NCBI GenBank assembly: GCA_027019165.1
Contig: JALUXC010000003.1
Span: 372,001 to 436,000, forward strand
Direction: 5' to 3'
Length of the DNA: 64,000 nt
Origin: Pseudophaeobacter sp.
GTDB lineage: Bacteria; Pseudomonadota; Alphaproteobacteria; Rhodobacterales; Rhodobacteraceae
The notes beneath the pieces were generated by a model. It did no database searches, was not told the DNA's origin, and was given only the letters and a program-made list of their open reading frames with translations. The position numbers and the translations under genes were made by a program. Shown here one piece after another: positions 26,932 through 35,487 of this stretch (position 1 is its first letter; each line of letters starts with the position of its first letter).

Positions 26932-28476
26932 TCAGGGGTTTTGGCGACCAATCAAGGGTGCATCCTGAAGTTTGGCCTGATGCGCTGTCATCCAGTCGAG
27001 GGTCTGGTCGAACGGCATGGGGCGACCGATCCCAAAGCCTTGAACGTGGTCGCATCCAAGTTGCGACAAGAGAGCATGCTCTCCAACGGTCTCAACTCCT
27101 TCGGCCAGAGTTTCCAGATCCAGACGCTCTGCCATCGTCAGGATGGCGGCAATCAGTTTCTGCTGTTCCGGGTCGCGGTCCGATTTCATGACAAAGGAGC
27201 GGTCGATTTTGATGCGCGAGATATTGAACCGGCGAACTGCCGAGATGGAGGCGTGTCCGGTGCCAAAATCATCAAGTTCGATTCGGCAGCCCATCGCGCT
27301 GAGTGCGGCGATATTACGGGTGACCACATCGTCCGGTTGGTCGGTCATCACGGTTTCCAGAACCTCGACAGACAAACGGTCCGGTGACAGGCCAAAGCGC
27401 TCAAGTTCCCAGCGCACATTGTCGGCAAGACCCGGATTCCGCAGTTCCTGCGTGGCAAAATTCACGCCGACCGAGGGAACGTCTACTCCGGCGGCATCCC
27501 AGGCCTTCATCGCTGTAAGGGAGTGAAACAGCATGACCTGACTGAGCCGCTCCATCAAGCCGGCTTCTTCCAGCGCGGGCAGGAAGCTGTTTGGCGGGAT
27601 AAGACCGCGGACCGGGTGCATCCAGCGAGCAAGCGCCTCAAAGCCGGAGACCCGACCGGTATCGGTGGAAATCTGAGGTTGGAACCATGGCACGATCTGG
27701 CCGGATTCAAGCGCTTCGGCGGCCTCATCGCGCAAATTGCAGCGGGCCTTGTTACGGTGATAGATATCTGCCGAATAGACGCGGATGCCGGACGGGCCGT
27801 TTTGCTGGGCATCTGCCAATGCTGTCGCTGCCGCGCCTGTCCAATCCGATGGTTTTGTGCCTGGCGCGCGGCTGCGTAGGCAAAATCCGATCGAACAGGA
27901 CACATAAACCGATGTTCCGTCCAAGCTGATCGGCTCTTCAACCGCCGACTGCATACGTCCCGACAGTTGCACACAAGACTCCAGATCAAGCTGCAAGACT
28001 GGTGTCAGACAAACACCAAACTTGCTGTCTCCGATCCGCGCGACCGTGTCCTTGTTGCGGAGCGTGCTGGCAATCCTGTCACCGCAGCGCTGAATGATCT
28101 GATCCCCGGCTTCCTGACCGTATCGATCGACGATGTCCTTGAAGTCATCAACCTCGATCAGGTAGATCACTGATCTCAGGCCGGTGTCGCTGGTTTCGTC
28201 AAAAACCTGGCTGACTTCCGTTTCGAATCCTTCCCGCAAGATCATTCCCGTGATGCTGTCGCGGGGCGTGCCAAGGCTCCGGGTGCGATCAAATCCACCA
28301 AGTGCCGCGAAAAGCACCGGCAGGCCCAGCGCCACCCACAACAATGCGGCCTCGCCGCCAAGCCAGAAGGTCGCGAGCGTCAACGCAGGCAGGAAAGCCA
28401 GCACCGGTGGCGCAAAAAACGCCGGGGCTACTTTTCTCCTGATGCGCGTCAGCAGACCAGATTGGAACTTGGGCAT
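26932..28476 (-). CDS. GGDEF/EAL protein with degenerate GGDEF, probable c-di-GMP phosphodiesterase
   Basis: A 514-residue membrane-anchored signalling protein. Two hydrophobic segments (about 20-65) are followed by a GGDEF domain in which the motif is degenerate (ARIGDSKFGV, i.e. GDSKF in place of GGDEF), so cyclase activity is unlikely. The EAL domain (about 255-505) retains GFEALARW, NFATQEL and the DDFGTG loop, as in active phosphodiesterases. No other sensory domain was recognised. AAAGG lies eight bases before the ATG; a GTG eight codons earlier is the alternative. It lies between ttcA and yidC. Confidence 0.88.
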   Translation of the reverse strand: MPKFQSGLLTRIRRKVAPAFFAPPVLAFLPALTLATFWLGGEAALLWVALGLPVLFAALGGFDRTRSLGTPRDSITGMILREGFETEVSQVFDETSDTGLRSVIYLIEVDDFKDIVDRYGQEAGDQIIQRCGDRIASTLRNKDTVARIGDSKFGVCLTPVLQLDLESCVQLSGRMQSAVEEPISLDGTSVYVSCSIGFCLRSRAPGTKPSDWTGAAATALADAQQNGPSGIRVYSADIYHRNKARCNLRDEAAEALESGQIVPWFQPQISTDTGRVSGFEALARWMHPVRGLIPPNSFLPALEEAGLMERLSQVMLFHSLTAMKAWDAAGVDVPSVGVNFATQELRNPGLADNVRWELERFGLSPDRLSVEVLETVMTDQPDDVVTRNIAALSAMGCRIELDDFGTGHASISAVRRFNISRIKIDRSFVMKSDRDPEQQKLIAAILTMAERLDLETLAEGVETVGEHALLSQLGCDHVQGFGIGRPMPFDQTLDWMTAHQAKLQDAPLIGRQNP

Positions 28477-28542
28477 GTGCAGACCTTTCACCTTCAGCAC
28501 CTAAGTGCAGGATGAGACTAGAGGCTGCTTCTGACTGCGGAG

Positions 28543-29430
28543 TTAACGCAATGCGGGAATCTCGTCGGATTCTGCCGCTTCATTTGCGTTTTTCAGCTCA
28601 AGCCCGACAAAATCGAACAATTTGGGGTCCAGAAGATGGGATGGACGCGCGTTCATCAGTGCCCGAAACATCACCTGACGCCGTCCCGGACTGTTTGATT
28701 CCCACTGGTCGAGAATCTGTTTCACCTGCTGGCGCTGCAATCCGTCCTGGCTGCCACAGAGATCGCAGGGAATGATGGGATAATTCATGGCCTTGGCGAA
28801 CTTTTCGCAATCGACCTCTGCGACATGGGCCAGGGGGCGAAAGACGAAAAGATCGCCTTCTTCGTTGACCAGTTTCGGCGGCATGGTAGCCAGACGCCCA
28901 CCGTGGAACAGGTTCATGAAAAAGGTTTCCAGGATGTCGTCGCGATGATGCCCCAGAACCACGGCAGAGCAGCCTTCTTCGCGTGCAACCCGGTACAGAT
29001 TGCCACGCCTCAGGCGCGAGCAGAGCGCGCAATAGGTGCGTCCCTGCGGCACTTTGTCGACAACAATGCTGTAGGTGTCTTGGTATTCGATCCGGTGCGG
29101 AACGCCCATCTTTTCCAGAAACTCCGGCAAAACGGTTGCCGGAAAACCCGGCTGCCCCTGATCGAGGTTGCAGGCCAAGAGATCCACCGGCAGCAACCCC
29201 CGCCATTTCAGCTCATAGAGCACCGCTAGCAGCGTGTAGCTGTCCTTGCCGCCAGACAGGCAGACCAGCCAGCGCGGGGTGCTGCCATCGGTGCGGCGCT
29301 CCACCATACCATATTGTTCGATCGCTTCGCGGGCATAGCGCACGATGCGCTTGCGCAGCTTCTTGAACTCGGTGGTTGAAGGGGCACCGGCAAACAGCGG
29401 GTGGATTTCGTCCAGATCATCATCAAGCAT
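28543..29430 (-). CDS. ttcA: tRNA 2-thiocytidine biosynthesis protein TtcA
   Basis: TtcA thiolates cytidine 32 of certain tRNAs. The 295-residue enzyme has the PP-loop LSGGKDS (about 56), the two Cys-x2-Cys pairs that bind a [4Fe-4S] cluster (CALC about 131 and CDLC about 222) and the [19 protein letters not shown] block. The ATG at 29430 ([13 protein letters not shown]) agrees with the family; the open frame extends far upstream on this strand but that part is antisense to the DUF3833 gene. It is interesting that two identical tRNA-Arg(ACG) genes, whose tRNA carries C32, lie 5.6 kb away. Confidence 0.93.
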   Translation of the reverse strand: MLDDDLDEIHPLFAGAPSTTEFKKLRKRIVRYAREAIEQYGMVERRTDGSTPRWLVCLSGGKDSYTLLAVLYELKWRGLLPVDLLACNLDQGQPGFPATVLPEFLEKMGVPHRIEYQDTYSIVVDKVPQGRTYCALCSRLRRGNLYRVAREEGCSAVVLGHHRDDILETFFMNLFHGGRLATMPPKLVNEEGDLFVFRPLAHVAEVDCEKFAKAMNYPIIPCDLCGSQDGLQRQQVKQILDQWESNSPGRRQVMFRALMNARPSHLLDPKLFDFVGLELKNANEAAESDEIPALR

Positions 29431-29550
29431 GACGGCCCCGTAGCCTTTGAAACGGCTTTTGCCAAGAAGATTCCTCAAAAGTGTATCACAAGGGCGGGTC
29501 CGCTCATCCAAAGAGCGCTTTGCAGCGTAGACCTCCAAAAGGAGATGATC

Positions 29551-30087
29551 ATGCGAGCATTGTTTGTCTGCGCCTACGCGTTGCTCTTGGGGATGTTCTT
29601 GTCGGCCTGTGGGCGGCCTGATCTTGGGGACAAGAGCCTGAGCGACAAGCAGTTGAACCTTGAAGAGTATTTCGACGGGCGGACGGTGGCCTATGGCCAA
29701 TTCACGGACCGCTTTGGGACCGTGCGGCGGCGCTTCAAGGTCGATATCGACGGACGTTGGGACGGGAATACGCTGCGGCTGGTTGAGGACTTTGACTATG
29801 CCGATGGAAGCAAAGAACGGCGGATCTGGTCGCTGACCAAGACAGGCGAGGATAGCTGGCAGGGCACCGCCGATGGCGTCCAGGGCATCGCTGAGGGGGA
29901 AGAGAGCGGCGATACTTTCAACTGGCGCTACACCATCGACCTGCCGATGCCGGACGGTGACAGTATGCGGGTCAGCTTTGATGATTGGATGTGGCTGCTG
30001 GAAGACGGGCGGCTTTTGAACAAGGCCTACATGAGCAGGTTCGGTGTCACACTGGGCGAGGTGACGATTTTCTTTGAAAAGAAATAG
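29551..30087 (+). CDS. DUF3833 family lipoprotein
   Basis: A 178-residue lipoprotein. The signal [21 protein letters not shown] ends in a lipobox (LSAC, Cys20). The remainder is a beta-rich soluble domain with [22 protein letters not shown] and the repeated W-containing strands [13 protein letters not shown] and [19 protein letters not shown], matching the DUF3833 family. The likely location is the inner face of the outer membrane. AAAAGGAG precedes the ATG, and divergent ttcA starts 120 bases away. No function is known. Confidence 0.8.
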   Translation: MRALFVCAYALLLGMFLSACGRPDLGDKSLSDKQLNLEEYFDGRTVAYGQFTDRFGTVRRRFKVDIDGRWDGNTLRLVEDFDYADGSKERRIWSLTKTGEDSWQGTADGVQGIAEGEESGDTFNWRYTIDLPMPDGDSMRVSFDDWMWLLEDGRLLNKAYMSRFGVTLGEVTIFFEKK

Positions 30088-30091
30088 GGGA

Positions 30092-30352
30092 TCAGCGATC
30101 TGGCGGTGCCGTCTTTTCAGTCTCGCTTTCAAGGCCGGGCACCGGGTCGTAGCCATCCCCGCCGAGCGGGTGGCACCGCCCGAGGCGACGCGCGGCAAGC
30201 CATGCGCCTTTGATCGCACCGTGCTTTTCGAGCGCTTCCAGTGCATAGGCCGAGCACGTCGGTTGATAGCGGCAATTGAACCCAACCCATGGGCTGAAAA
30301 TCAGCCGATAGGCATGAACGGGTAGTGCAAGGATGCGGGCCATGGGAGACAT
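30092..30352 (-). CDS. yidD: Membrane protein insertion efficiency factor YidD
   Basis: A small (86-residue) protein of the YidD family, which assists membrane protein insertion by Yid[40 protein letters not shown] and [13 protein letters not shown] are the family hallmarks, with conserved cysteines in [10 protein letters not shown]. The start may be 30352 (MSP) or 30343 (MARIL). Lies 51 bases downstream of rnpA and ends four bases from the convergent DUF3833 gene. Confidence 0.93.
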   Translation of the reverse strand: MSPMARILALPVHAYRLIFSPWVGFNCRYQPTCSAYALEALEKHGAIKGAWLAARRLGRCHPLGGDGYDPVPGLESETEKTAPPDR

Positions 30353-30403
30353 GGACCTTAGATAGGCGGCATTGCTGCGCCATGAAAGCCCTGGCTGTTC
30401 AGA

Positions 30404-30829
30404 TCAGCCGTGTATTTTCTTCAAGGCGTAGATCAGGTCGCGCTTCAGTTCCTCAAAGGGGCGCTGGGCCGTATCCTGTGCGCGCCCGATCAGAACGTAG
30501 TCCCACCCTGCGCGACCATGAGATGGCAGGGTCATGCGGGCCACCTCGCGCAGGCGGCGTTTGGCACGGTTGCGGGCAACGGCATTGCCGACCTTCTTGG
30601 AGCAGGTGAAGCCGACGCGAATCCCGCCCTCATCGCGGCGGTTGCGTCCCTGCACCATCATACCCTTGCTGCCCTGACGACGCGCGCGGGCCGCTGCAAG
30701 AAAATCGCGGCGTTTGGTGATAACTTCGATTTTTGCAATTGGTCCGGCATCATCCGGACAAACGGAAACCGCCGAAGGCGCATCCCTCGTGTCGGCAGAG
30801 CCAATCTTGGGGGCCTTCGGCGGTGTCAT
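30404..30829 (-). CDS. rnpA: Ribonuclease P protein component
   Basis: RnpA is the protein cofactor of RNase P that matures tRNA 5' ends. The 141-residue chain has the central KKVGNAVARNRAKRRLREVAR block and RRDFLAAARARRQG. An N-terminal extension of about 35 residues (MTPPKAPKIGSADTRDAPSA...) is longer than in enterobacteria; this seems usual in Rhodobacterales. The start at 30829 follows rpmH by 29 bases. The long open frame that continues upstream overlaps rpmH and is not counted. Confidence 0.92.
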   Translation of the reverse strand: MTPPKAPKIGSADTRDAPSAVSVCPDDAGPIAKIEVITKRRDFLAAARARRQGSKGMMVQGRNRRDEGGIRVGFTCSKKVGNAVARNRAKRRLREVARMTLPSHGRAGWDYVLIGRAQDTAQRPFEELKRDLIYALKKIHG

Positions 30830-30858
30830 TCCGTCAACGCGAGCTGCGTGGCGCGAAC

Positions 30859-30993
30859 TTATGCGCTCAGCTCTTTGCGGCCACGTGCGCGGCGTGCGTT
30901 CAGGATCTTGCGGCCTGCCTTGGTGGCCATGCGCGCACGGAAGCCGTGGCGGCGTTTGCGAACCAGGTTCGAAGGCTGATAGGTGCGTTTCAT
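30859..30993 (-). CDS. rpmH: 50S ribosomal protein L34 (bL34)
   Basis: Short 44-residue ribosomal protein [18 protein letters not shown]... ending in RGRKELSA. It is read directly from the minus strand; the KRTYQPS start and the [16 protein letters not shown] block are invariant. It heads the rpmH-rnpA-yidD operon; the ATG is preceded by CCGGAGCG. Confidence 0.96.
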   Translation of the reverse strand: MKRTYQPSNLVRKRRHGFRARMATKAGRKILNARRARGRKELSA

Positions 30994-31141
30994 CGCTCCG
31001 GTCTCCACTCATGTCATCGGGCGCGGCGCGGAATCGCCTGCCGGGTGTAATCTCGAAGCCCGGTCTTTAGGAGGGATCTGGCGCCAAGTCAAACCCATTG
31101 GCCGGGTTTTTCGCAGCTTTTCGCGCCTTGATACAATATTT

Positions 31142-31267
31142 ATGTCAAAAGAACGCTCTGCGCAGCCGGAAAAGCCGGGTTGGGCGCGCGCAATGTTTCA
31201 GTTCGGCGCCGGTTTGACGGGCTTTCTCACAAATGCGTTCTCCAAAGATCAAGCGCCCGTGAACTGA
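31142..31267 (+). CDS. Small hypothetical ORF, 41 residues
   Basis: MSKERSAQPEKPGWARAMF begins a short protein ending FSKDQAPVN, with a weakly hydrophobic centre (FQFGAGLTGFLTNAF). No family was recognised. There is no ribosome binding site; a TACAAT at 31132-31137 sits where a -10 box would make a leaderless message. It is divergent from rpmH and lies 69 bases before the TVP38 gene. It may be spurious; the phase and codon use are compatible with coding. Confidence 0.35.
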   Translation: MSKERSAQPEKPGWARAMFQFGAGLTGFLTNAFSKDQAPVN

Positions 31268-31336
31268 TATGCCTTGCACGTGCACTTACGCCATATTGAC
31301 GATAGGACACGAGAAAGAAACTGGAGAGGCAGAGAA

Positions 31337-32095
31337 ATGAGCAATGAAGGAGCTCCAAAACCGGATCCGCAGAAAACGGGTCTGGCGCGGCATTTGCCTC
31401 TGATCGTCGTGGCCATCGTCGCCATCATCGGAGCGGTGACGCTGAACGACTATCTGACCTTCGATACTCTGCGCGACAATCGCGAGGCGCTGCTTGGCTT
31501 TCGGGATCAGAATTTCCTGGGCTTGGCCGCGGCGTTTGTTGCCATTTACGTCGTCATGGTGGTCTTTTCGCTGCCCGGGGCTGCGGTTGCTTCGGTCACG
31601 GGTGGGTTCCTGTTCGGTCTTGCCGCCGGGACGGTTTTGAACGTGGTTTCGGCCACCATCGGCGCTGCGGGTATCTTTCTGGCGGCGCGCTGGGGGCTGG
31701 GAGAGATGCTGTCAGCCCGCTTTGAGGCCGCCGAAGGGCGCGTGCAGATGCTGAAACATGCCCTGCGCCAGAATGAGATCGAAGTCCTGTTGTTGCTGCG
31801 GCTGGTGCCTGCGGTGCCCTTCTTTGTCGCGAATCTCTTGCCCGCCATGGTGGGGGTGAAATTCCGCAACTTTCTGTGGACTACTGCGCTGGGCATCATC
31901 CCTGGTGCAATCGTCTTTACCTGGATCGGGGTTGGTGTTGGTGCGGTCTTTGACAGGGGTGAGGACCCGGATCTGTCGCTTTTGTGGGAGCCGCACATAA
32001 TTGGTCCGATTCTGGGCCTTTGCCTGCTGGCCGCCATGCCAATCCTCGTAAAATCCCTGCGCGGCAAACCGCCCCGCAACACGCCGGAGGCCTGA
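31337..32095 (+). CDS. TVP38/TMEM64 family membrane protein
   Basis: A 252-residue polytopic membrane protein of the SNARE-associated/DedA (VTT) group. The segment FSLPGAAVASVTGGFLFGLAAG followed by LRLVPAVPFFVANLLPAMVGVKFRNFLW gives the two characteristic re-entrant motifs with Gly-Pro and the conserved Arg. These proteins affect membrane homeostasis or lipid handling. The ATG at 31337 (MSNEGAPKPD) has GGAGAGGCAGAG ahead. The next gene starts two bases after the stop; the pairing with a MerA-like reductase recurs in other bacteria. Confidence 0.85.
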   Translation: MSNEGAPKPDPQKTGLARHLPLIVVAIVAIIGAVTLNDYLTFDTLRDNREALLGFRDQNFLGLAAAFVAIYVVMVVFSLPGAAVASVTGGFLFGLAAGTVLNVVSATIGAAGIFLAARWGLGEMLSARFEAAEGRVQMLKHALRQNEIEVLLLLRLVPAVPFFVANLLPAMVGVKFRNFLWTTALGIIPGAIVFTWIGVGVGAVFDRGEDPDLSLLWEPHIIGPILGLCLLAAMPILVKSLRGKPPRNTPEA

Positions 32096-32097
32096 TC

Positions 32098-33516
32098 ATG
32101 ACCCGTATCACATGTGATTTGTTGGTGATCGGAGCCGGCTCTGGCGGTCTGTCCGTTGCCGCCGGGGCCAGCCAGATGGGCGCGGATGTTGTCCTGTTGG
32201 AAGGGCACAAGATGGGCGGCGATTGTCTGAACTATGGCTGCGTGCCTTCAAAGGCCCTGCTGGCCAGTGCCAAGGCCGCCTATGGTCAGGCCCATTCCAG
32301 CGCCTTTGGAGTCGCCGATCAAGTGCCTCAGGTGGACTATGCCGCGGCCAAGGATCATGTGCGCGATGTCATCGAAACGATTGCACCGGTGGACAGCCAG
32401 GAACGGTTCGAGGGCTTTGGCGTGCGGGTGATCCGGGAATTCGGCAAGTTCATCTCTCCGCGCGAGGTGGAGGCGGGCGACTACGTCATCAAAGCCCGGC
32501 GGGTCGTGATTGCGACCGGTTCTTCTCCGCTGGTGCCGCCGATCCCCGGTCTGGATCAGGTGCCTTACGAGACAAACGAGACCCTGTTTGACCTGCGCGA
32601 GCGCCCGGACCATCTGCTGATCATCGGTGGCGGCCCCATCGGTATGGAGATGGCGCAGGCCCACATCCGCCTTGGCTGCAAGGTCACGGTGATCGAGGGC
32701 GGCGCGGCGCTGGGCCGCGATGACCCTGAGGCTGCCAAGGTGGTTCTGGATCATCTGCGCAATGAAGGTGTCGAGATCGCCGAGCAGGCTCTGGCCGCAG
32801 AGGTGCGCGGGCAAGCGGGCGCAATTGAGGTGGAAACCAAAGACGGGCGTATCTTCAAAGGAACGCACCTGCTCGTCGCGGTGGGGCGCAAGGCCAACTT
32901 GGAGCGGTTGGACCTCACAAAAGCCGGGATCGACCGGACCAAGACAGGCATCAAGGTCGATGACAGCCTGCGCACCACCAACCGCCGCGTCTATGCCATC
33001 GGGGATGTGGCGGGCGGGCTGCAGTTCACCCATGTGGCGGGCTATCATGCGGGGGTGATCATCCGCTCCAGCCTGTTTGGCCTGCCGTCAAAGGCCAAGA
33101 CGGCTCATATCCCCCGCGCGACCTACACCGAGCCGGAACTGGCGCAAGTCGGCCTGACCGAGGCAGAAGCGCAAGAGCAACACGGGGAAAGGCTTGAGAT
33201 CGCGCGGTTCGATTACAGCCACAACGACCGCGCCCTGGCCGAGCGCAAGGCGAAGGGCTTCATCAAGGTGATGGTGGTCAAAGGGCGCCCCGTGGGCGTA
33301 ACCATCGTGGGCCATCAGGCGGGAGAGCTGATCAATCTCTGGTCTCTTGTTCTGGCGAACAACATGAAGATGAGCCAGGTCGCGGCCATGGTTTCCCCCT
33401 ATCCGACGATCGGAGAGGTCAACAAACGCGCCGCTGGGGCCTATTTCTCGCCTCGCCTATTTGATAATCCCAAGGTTGAACGGGTGGTCCGGTTTGTTCA
33501 ACGCTGGATCCCCTAG
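32098..33516 (+). CDS. MerA/Lpd-like FAD-dependent disulfide oxidoreductase
   Basis: A 472-residue flavoprotein of the class I pyridine nucleotide-disulfide family. FAD-binding GAGSGGLSVAAGA, redox-active disulfide Cys43-x4-Cys48 in GGDCLNYGCVPSK, NAD(P)-binding GGGPIGMEMAQ and the FAD loop YAIGDVAGG are present. The C-terminus has VSPYPTIGEVNKRA, lacking the catalytic His of Lpd (HAHPT) and resembling MerA, but without MerA's terminal Cys pair or HMA domain. Mercury reduction is therefore not claimed. Two bases after the TVP38 gene; the natural electron acceptor is unknown. Confidence 0.85.
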   Translation: MTRITCDLLVIGAGSGGLSVAAGASQMGADVVLLEGHKMGGDCLNYGCVPSKALLASAKAAYGQAHSSAFGVADQVPQVDYAAAKDHVRDVIETIAPVDSQERFEGFGVRVIREFGKFISPREVEAGDYVIKARRVVIATGSSPLVPPIPGLDQVPYETNETLFDLRERPDHLLIIGGGPIGMEMAQAHIRLGCKVTVIEGGAALGRDDPEAAKVVLDHLRNEGVEIAEQALAAEVRGQAGAIEVETKDGRIFKGTHLLVAVGRKANLERLDLTKAGIDRTKTGIKVDDSLRTTNRRVYAIGDVAGGLQFTHVAGYHAGVIIRSSLFGLPSKAKTAHIPRATYTEPELAQVGLTEAEAQEQHGERLEIARFDYSHNDRALAERKAKGFIKVMVVKGRPVGVTIVGHQAGELINLWSLVLANNMKMSQVAAMVSPYPTIGEVNKRAAGAYFSPRLFDNPKVERVVRFVQRWIP

Positions 33517-33531
33517 GCCGAAAGGGGCGCA

Positions 33532-34917
33532 ATGCTGAATACGCTGTCGGGCAGATTCCTGGTTCTGACCACGGTCTTTGTGATGCTGGCCGAAGTGCTG
33601 ATCTTCGTGCCGTCGGTCTCTCGGTTCCGTCTCGATTACCTGTCGGACCGGCTGGAGCGGGCGCAGATCGCTTCGCTGGCACTGCTGGCGGATGATATGC
33701 TGGACAGCGATCTTGAAGCCGAGCTGCTGGAGAATGCCGGCGTTTTCAACGTGGTTCTGCGCCGGGACGAGATGCGCCAGCTGGTGCTGTCCTCGCCGAT
33801 TCCGCAGCCCATTGAAGGCACGTTTGACTTGCGCATGGCAGGGCCGTTCACGCTGATCTCTGATGCGATGAGGCGCATGGTGACGCCAGGCAATCGGATC
33901 ATTCGGGTCATTGGCGCGCCTGTGCGAGACGCGGGGCTGTTGATCGAGATCACCATGGAAACGGCCCCCTTGCGGGCGGCTATGGTCGACTATGGCGTGC
34001 GGATTCTGGTCCTGTCGGCGGTGATCTCGGTCTTCACCGCGCTTTTGTTGTTCATTGCGGTGCGCGTGTTCCTGGTGCGCCCGATCAAGGGGGTGGTCGG
34101 CTATATGCAGCGCTATGCGGCAGCGCCCGAGGATGCGCGCGGCATCATCCAGCCCAACGCGGGCGTGACCGAGCTGCGCGAGGCCGAAGAGGCGCTGATG
34201 AAACTGCAGACCGAACTCACCCAGGCGCTGAAGCAGAAAGAGCGGCTGGCCCAGCTTGGCGGTGCCGTCGCCAAGGTCAGTCACGATCTTCGCAATATTC
34301 TCACCTCGGCGCAGCTGTTTACGGACCGGATCGAAACCAGTGAGGACCCCCTGGTGCGCAGGCTGGCGCCCAAGCTCGTGAACTCCATCACCCGCGCCGT
34401 GTCTTTGTGCGAAGGAACCCTGGCGTTCGGCCGCGCCGAGGAACCGGCGCCCACCTTCACGCAAGTGCCTCTTTGCGAAATTGCCGGCGATGTGGCCGAA
34501 AGCGAATCCCTGGCAGCGACGGGAACCGAGATCGACATCCATGCCGATGTGCCGCCCGATCTGGTTGTGCGGGCAGATCAGGAGCAGCTGTTCCGCATCG
34601 TCATGAACCTTGTGCGCAATGCCCGGCAGGCCATTGCGGCCACCGGGAAGCCGGGACGGATCACCATCTCTGCGCAGGATGAGGCGGAAACCTGGTTGAT
34701 CCGCGTTGAGGATACCGGCCCGGGGCTGCCCCAGAAAGCGCAGGAAAAGCTCTTTACGCCATTTCAGGGCGGCGCCCGGAAGGGCGGCAGTGGCTTGGGA
34801 CTCGCCATCGCACAAGAATTGGCGCGTGGCCATGGCGGTGGTGTCTACCTGCGTCACACAGGGCCAGACGGGACGGTGTTCGAGATTTGCCTGCCAAAGG
34901 GAGACGGTGCATTTTGA
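33532..34917 (+). CDS. Orphan membrane-bound sensor histidine kinase
   Basis: A 461-residue kinase with membrane helices at about 8-28 and 158-180 flanking a periplasmic domain of 130 residues, then a short HAMP-like linker (VRPIKGVVGYMQRY), a dimerisation/phosphoacceptor helix with the phosphorylated His in KVSHDLRNIL (about 250) and an ATPase domain with NLVRNARQA, EDTGPGLP and GGSGLGLAIAQELARGHGG. All catalytic boxes are intact. No response regulator gene is adjacent, so the partner is elsewhere. Sixteen bases separate it from the reductase gene, and it likely shares that transcript. Confidence 0.9.
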   Translation: MLNTLSGRFLVLTTVFVMLAEVLIFVPSVSRFRLDYLSDRLERAQIASLALLADDMLDSDLEAELLENAGVFNVVLRRDEMRQLVLSSPIPQPIEGTFDLRMAGPFTLISDAMRRMVTPGNRIIRVIGAPVRDAGLLIEITMETAPLRAAMVDYGVRILVLSAVISVFTALLLFIAVRVFLVRPIKGVVGYMQRYAAAPEDARGIIQPNAGVTELREAEEALMKLQTELTQALKQKERLAQLGGAVAKVSHDLRNILTSAQLFTDRIETSEDPLVRRLAPKLVNSITRAVSLCEGTLAFGRAEEPAPTFTQVPLCEIAGDVAESESLAATGTEIDIHADVPPDLVVRADQEQLFRIVMNLVRNARQAIAATGKPGRITISAQDEAETWLIRVEDTGPGLPQKAQEKLFTPFQGGARKGGSGLGLAIAQELARGHGGGVYLRHTGPDGTVFEICLPKGDGAF

Positions 34918-34961
34918 CAAGGGCAGGGGCATCCCACCCTCCACTCAAACTAAATTCTTTT

Positions 34962-34990
34962 TTGGGGTTGCGCCGGTCATCTGCTAGGAT
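34962..34990 (+). promoter_or_regulatory. Candidate promoter for the tandem tRNA-Arg genes
   Basis: TTGGGG (34962-34967) and TAGGAT (34985-34990) are 17 bases apart; the predicted start lies about ten bases before the first tRNA. The 90 bases after the kinase gene hold nothing else recognisable. Confidence 0.4.
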
Positions 34991-35007
34991 TAAACCCCGC
35001 CTCCAGT

Positions 35008-35084
35008 GGACCGATAGCTCAGCTGGATAGAGTACTTGACTACGAATCAAGGGGTCGGGGGTTCGAATCCTCCTCGGTCCGCCA
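35008..35084 (+). tRNA. tRNA-Arg (anticodon ACG), copy 1
   Basis: A 77-base cloverleaf with a seven-pair acceptor stem (GGACCGA/TCGGTCC), anticodon stem CTTGA/TCAAG around the loop CTACGAA (anticodon ACG), a variable region, a T arm with GTTCGAATC, and an encoded CCA end. The ACG anticodon decodes CGN arginine codons after adenosine-34 deamination. It is identical in sequence to the copy at 35175. Confidence 0.97.
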
Positions 35085-35174
35085 CTACACAAACCGCCGG
35101 TCGCGGCAGTTTGGAACAGGCCAAATGGACCGTGACGTGCACGTCCATGCCGGGAGCCTCAATCCCGAAGCAGT

Positions 35175-35251
35175 GGACCGATAGCTCAGCTGGATAGAGT
35201 ACTTGACTACGAATCAAGGGGTCGGGGGTTCGAATCCTCCTCGGTCCGCCA
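35175..35251 (+). tRNA. tRNA-Arg (anticodon ACG), copy 2
   Basis: The gene is base-for-base identical to copy 1, including CCA, and identity extends to AGT before and CT after the gene. The 90-base spacer between them is unrelated to the spacers outside and carries a perfect 12-base palindrome (GACGTGCACGTC at 35134-35145). It is followed by CTTTTT, which may help termination. Confidence 0.97.
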
Positions 35252-35487
35252 CTGCTTTTTCAATGTGAGAAATACTGACGCCATCCCCTTTCATAGCATC
35301 GGGCCAGATCGCCTGCAGTACTTGCGCTTTTGAAGCGTGTGAGCAATTCCATGCCACGTCTCCTGGTGGCTGACATATTCTTTTGTTTCGATGCTACTTT
35401 TGATAGAAACCGCTGCGCCAGGGCCGCTAAGGTCGTGCTGTGAACGCTTGCCACCCGCGATGGAGCAAGCCAGTGGGAAGAGCAGAT

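Noticed and set aside
28543-30285. ttcA extended to 580 residues
   Set aside because: The extra N-terminal 285 codons are antisense to the DUF3833 lipoprotein gene; TtcA homologues begin at MLDDDLDE.
32098-33516. Mercuric reductase (merA)
   Set aside because: The redox disulfide is present, but the HMA domain and the C-terminal cysteine pair are missing, and no mer operon genes are nearby.
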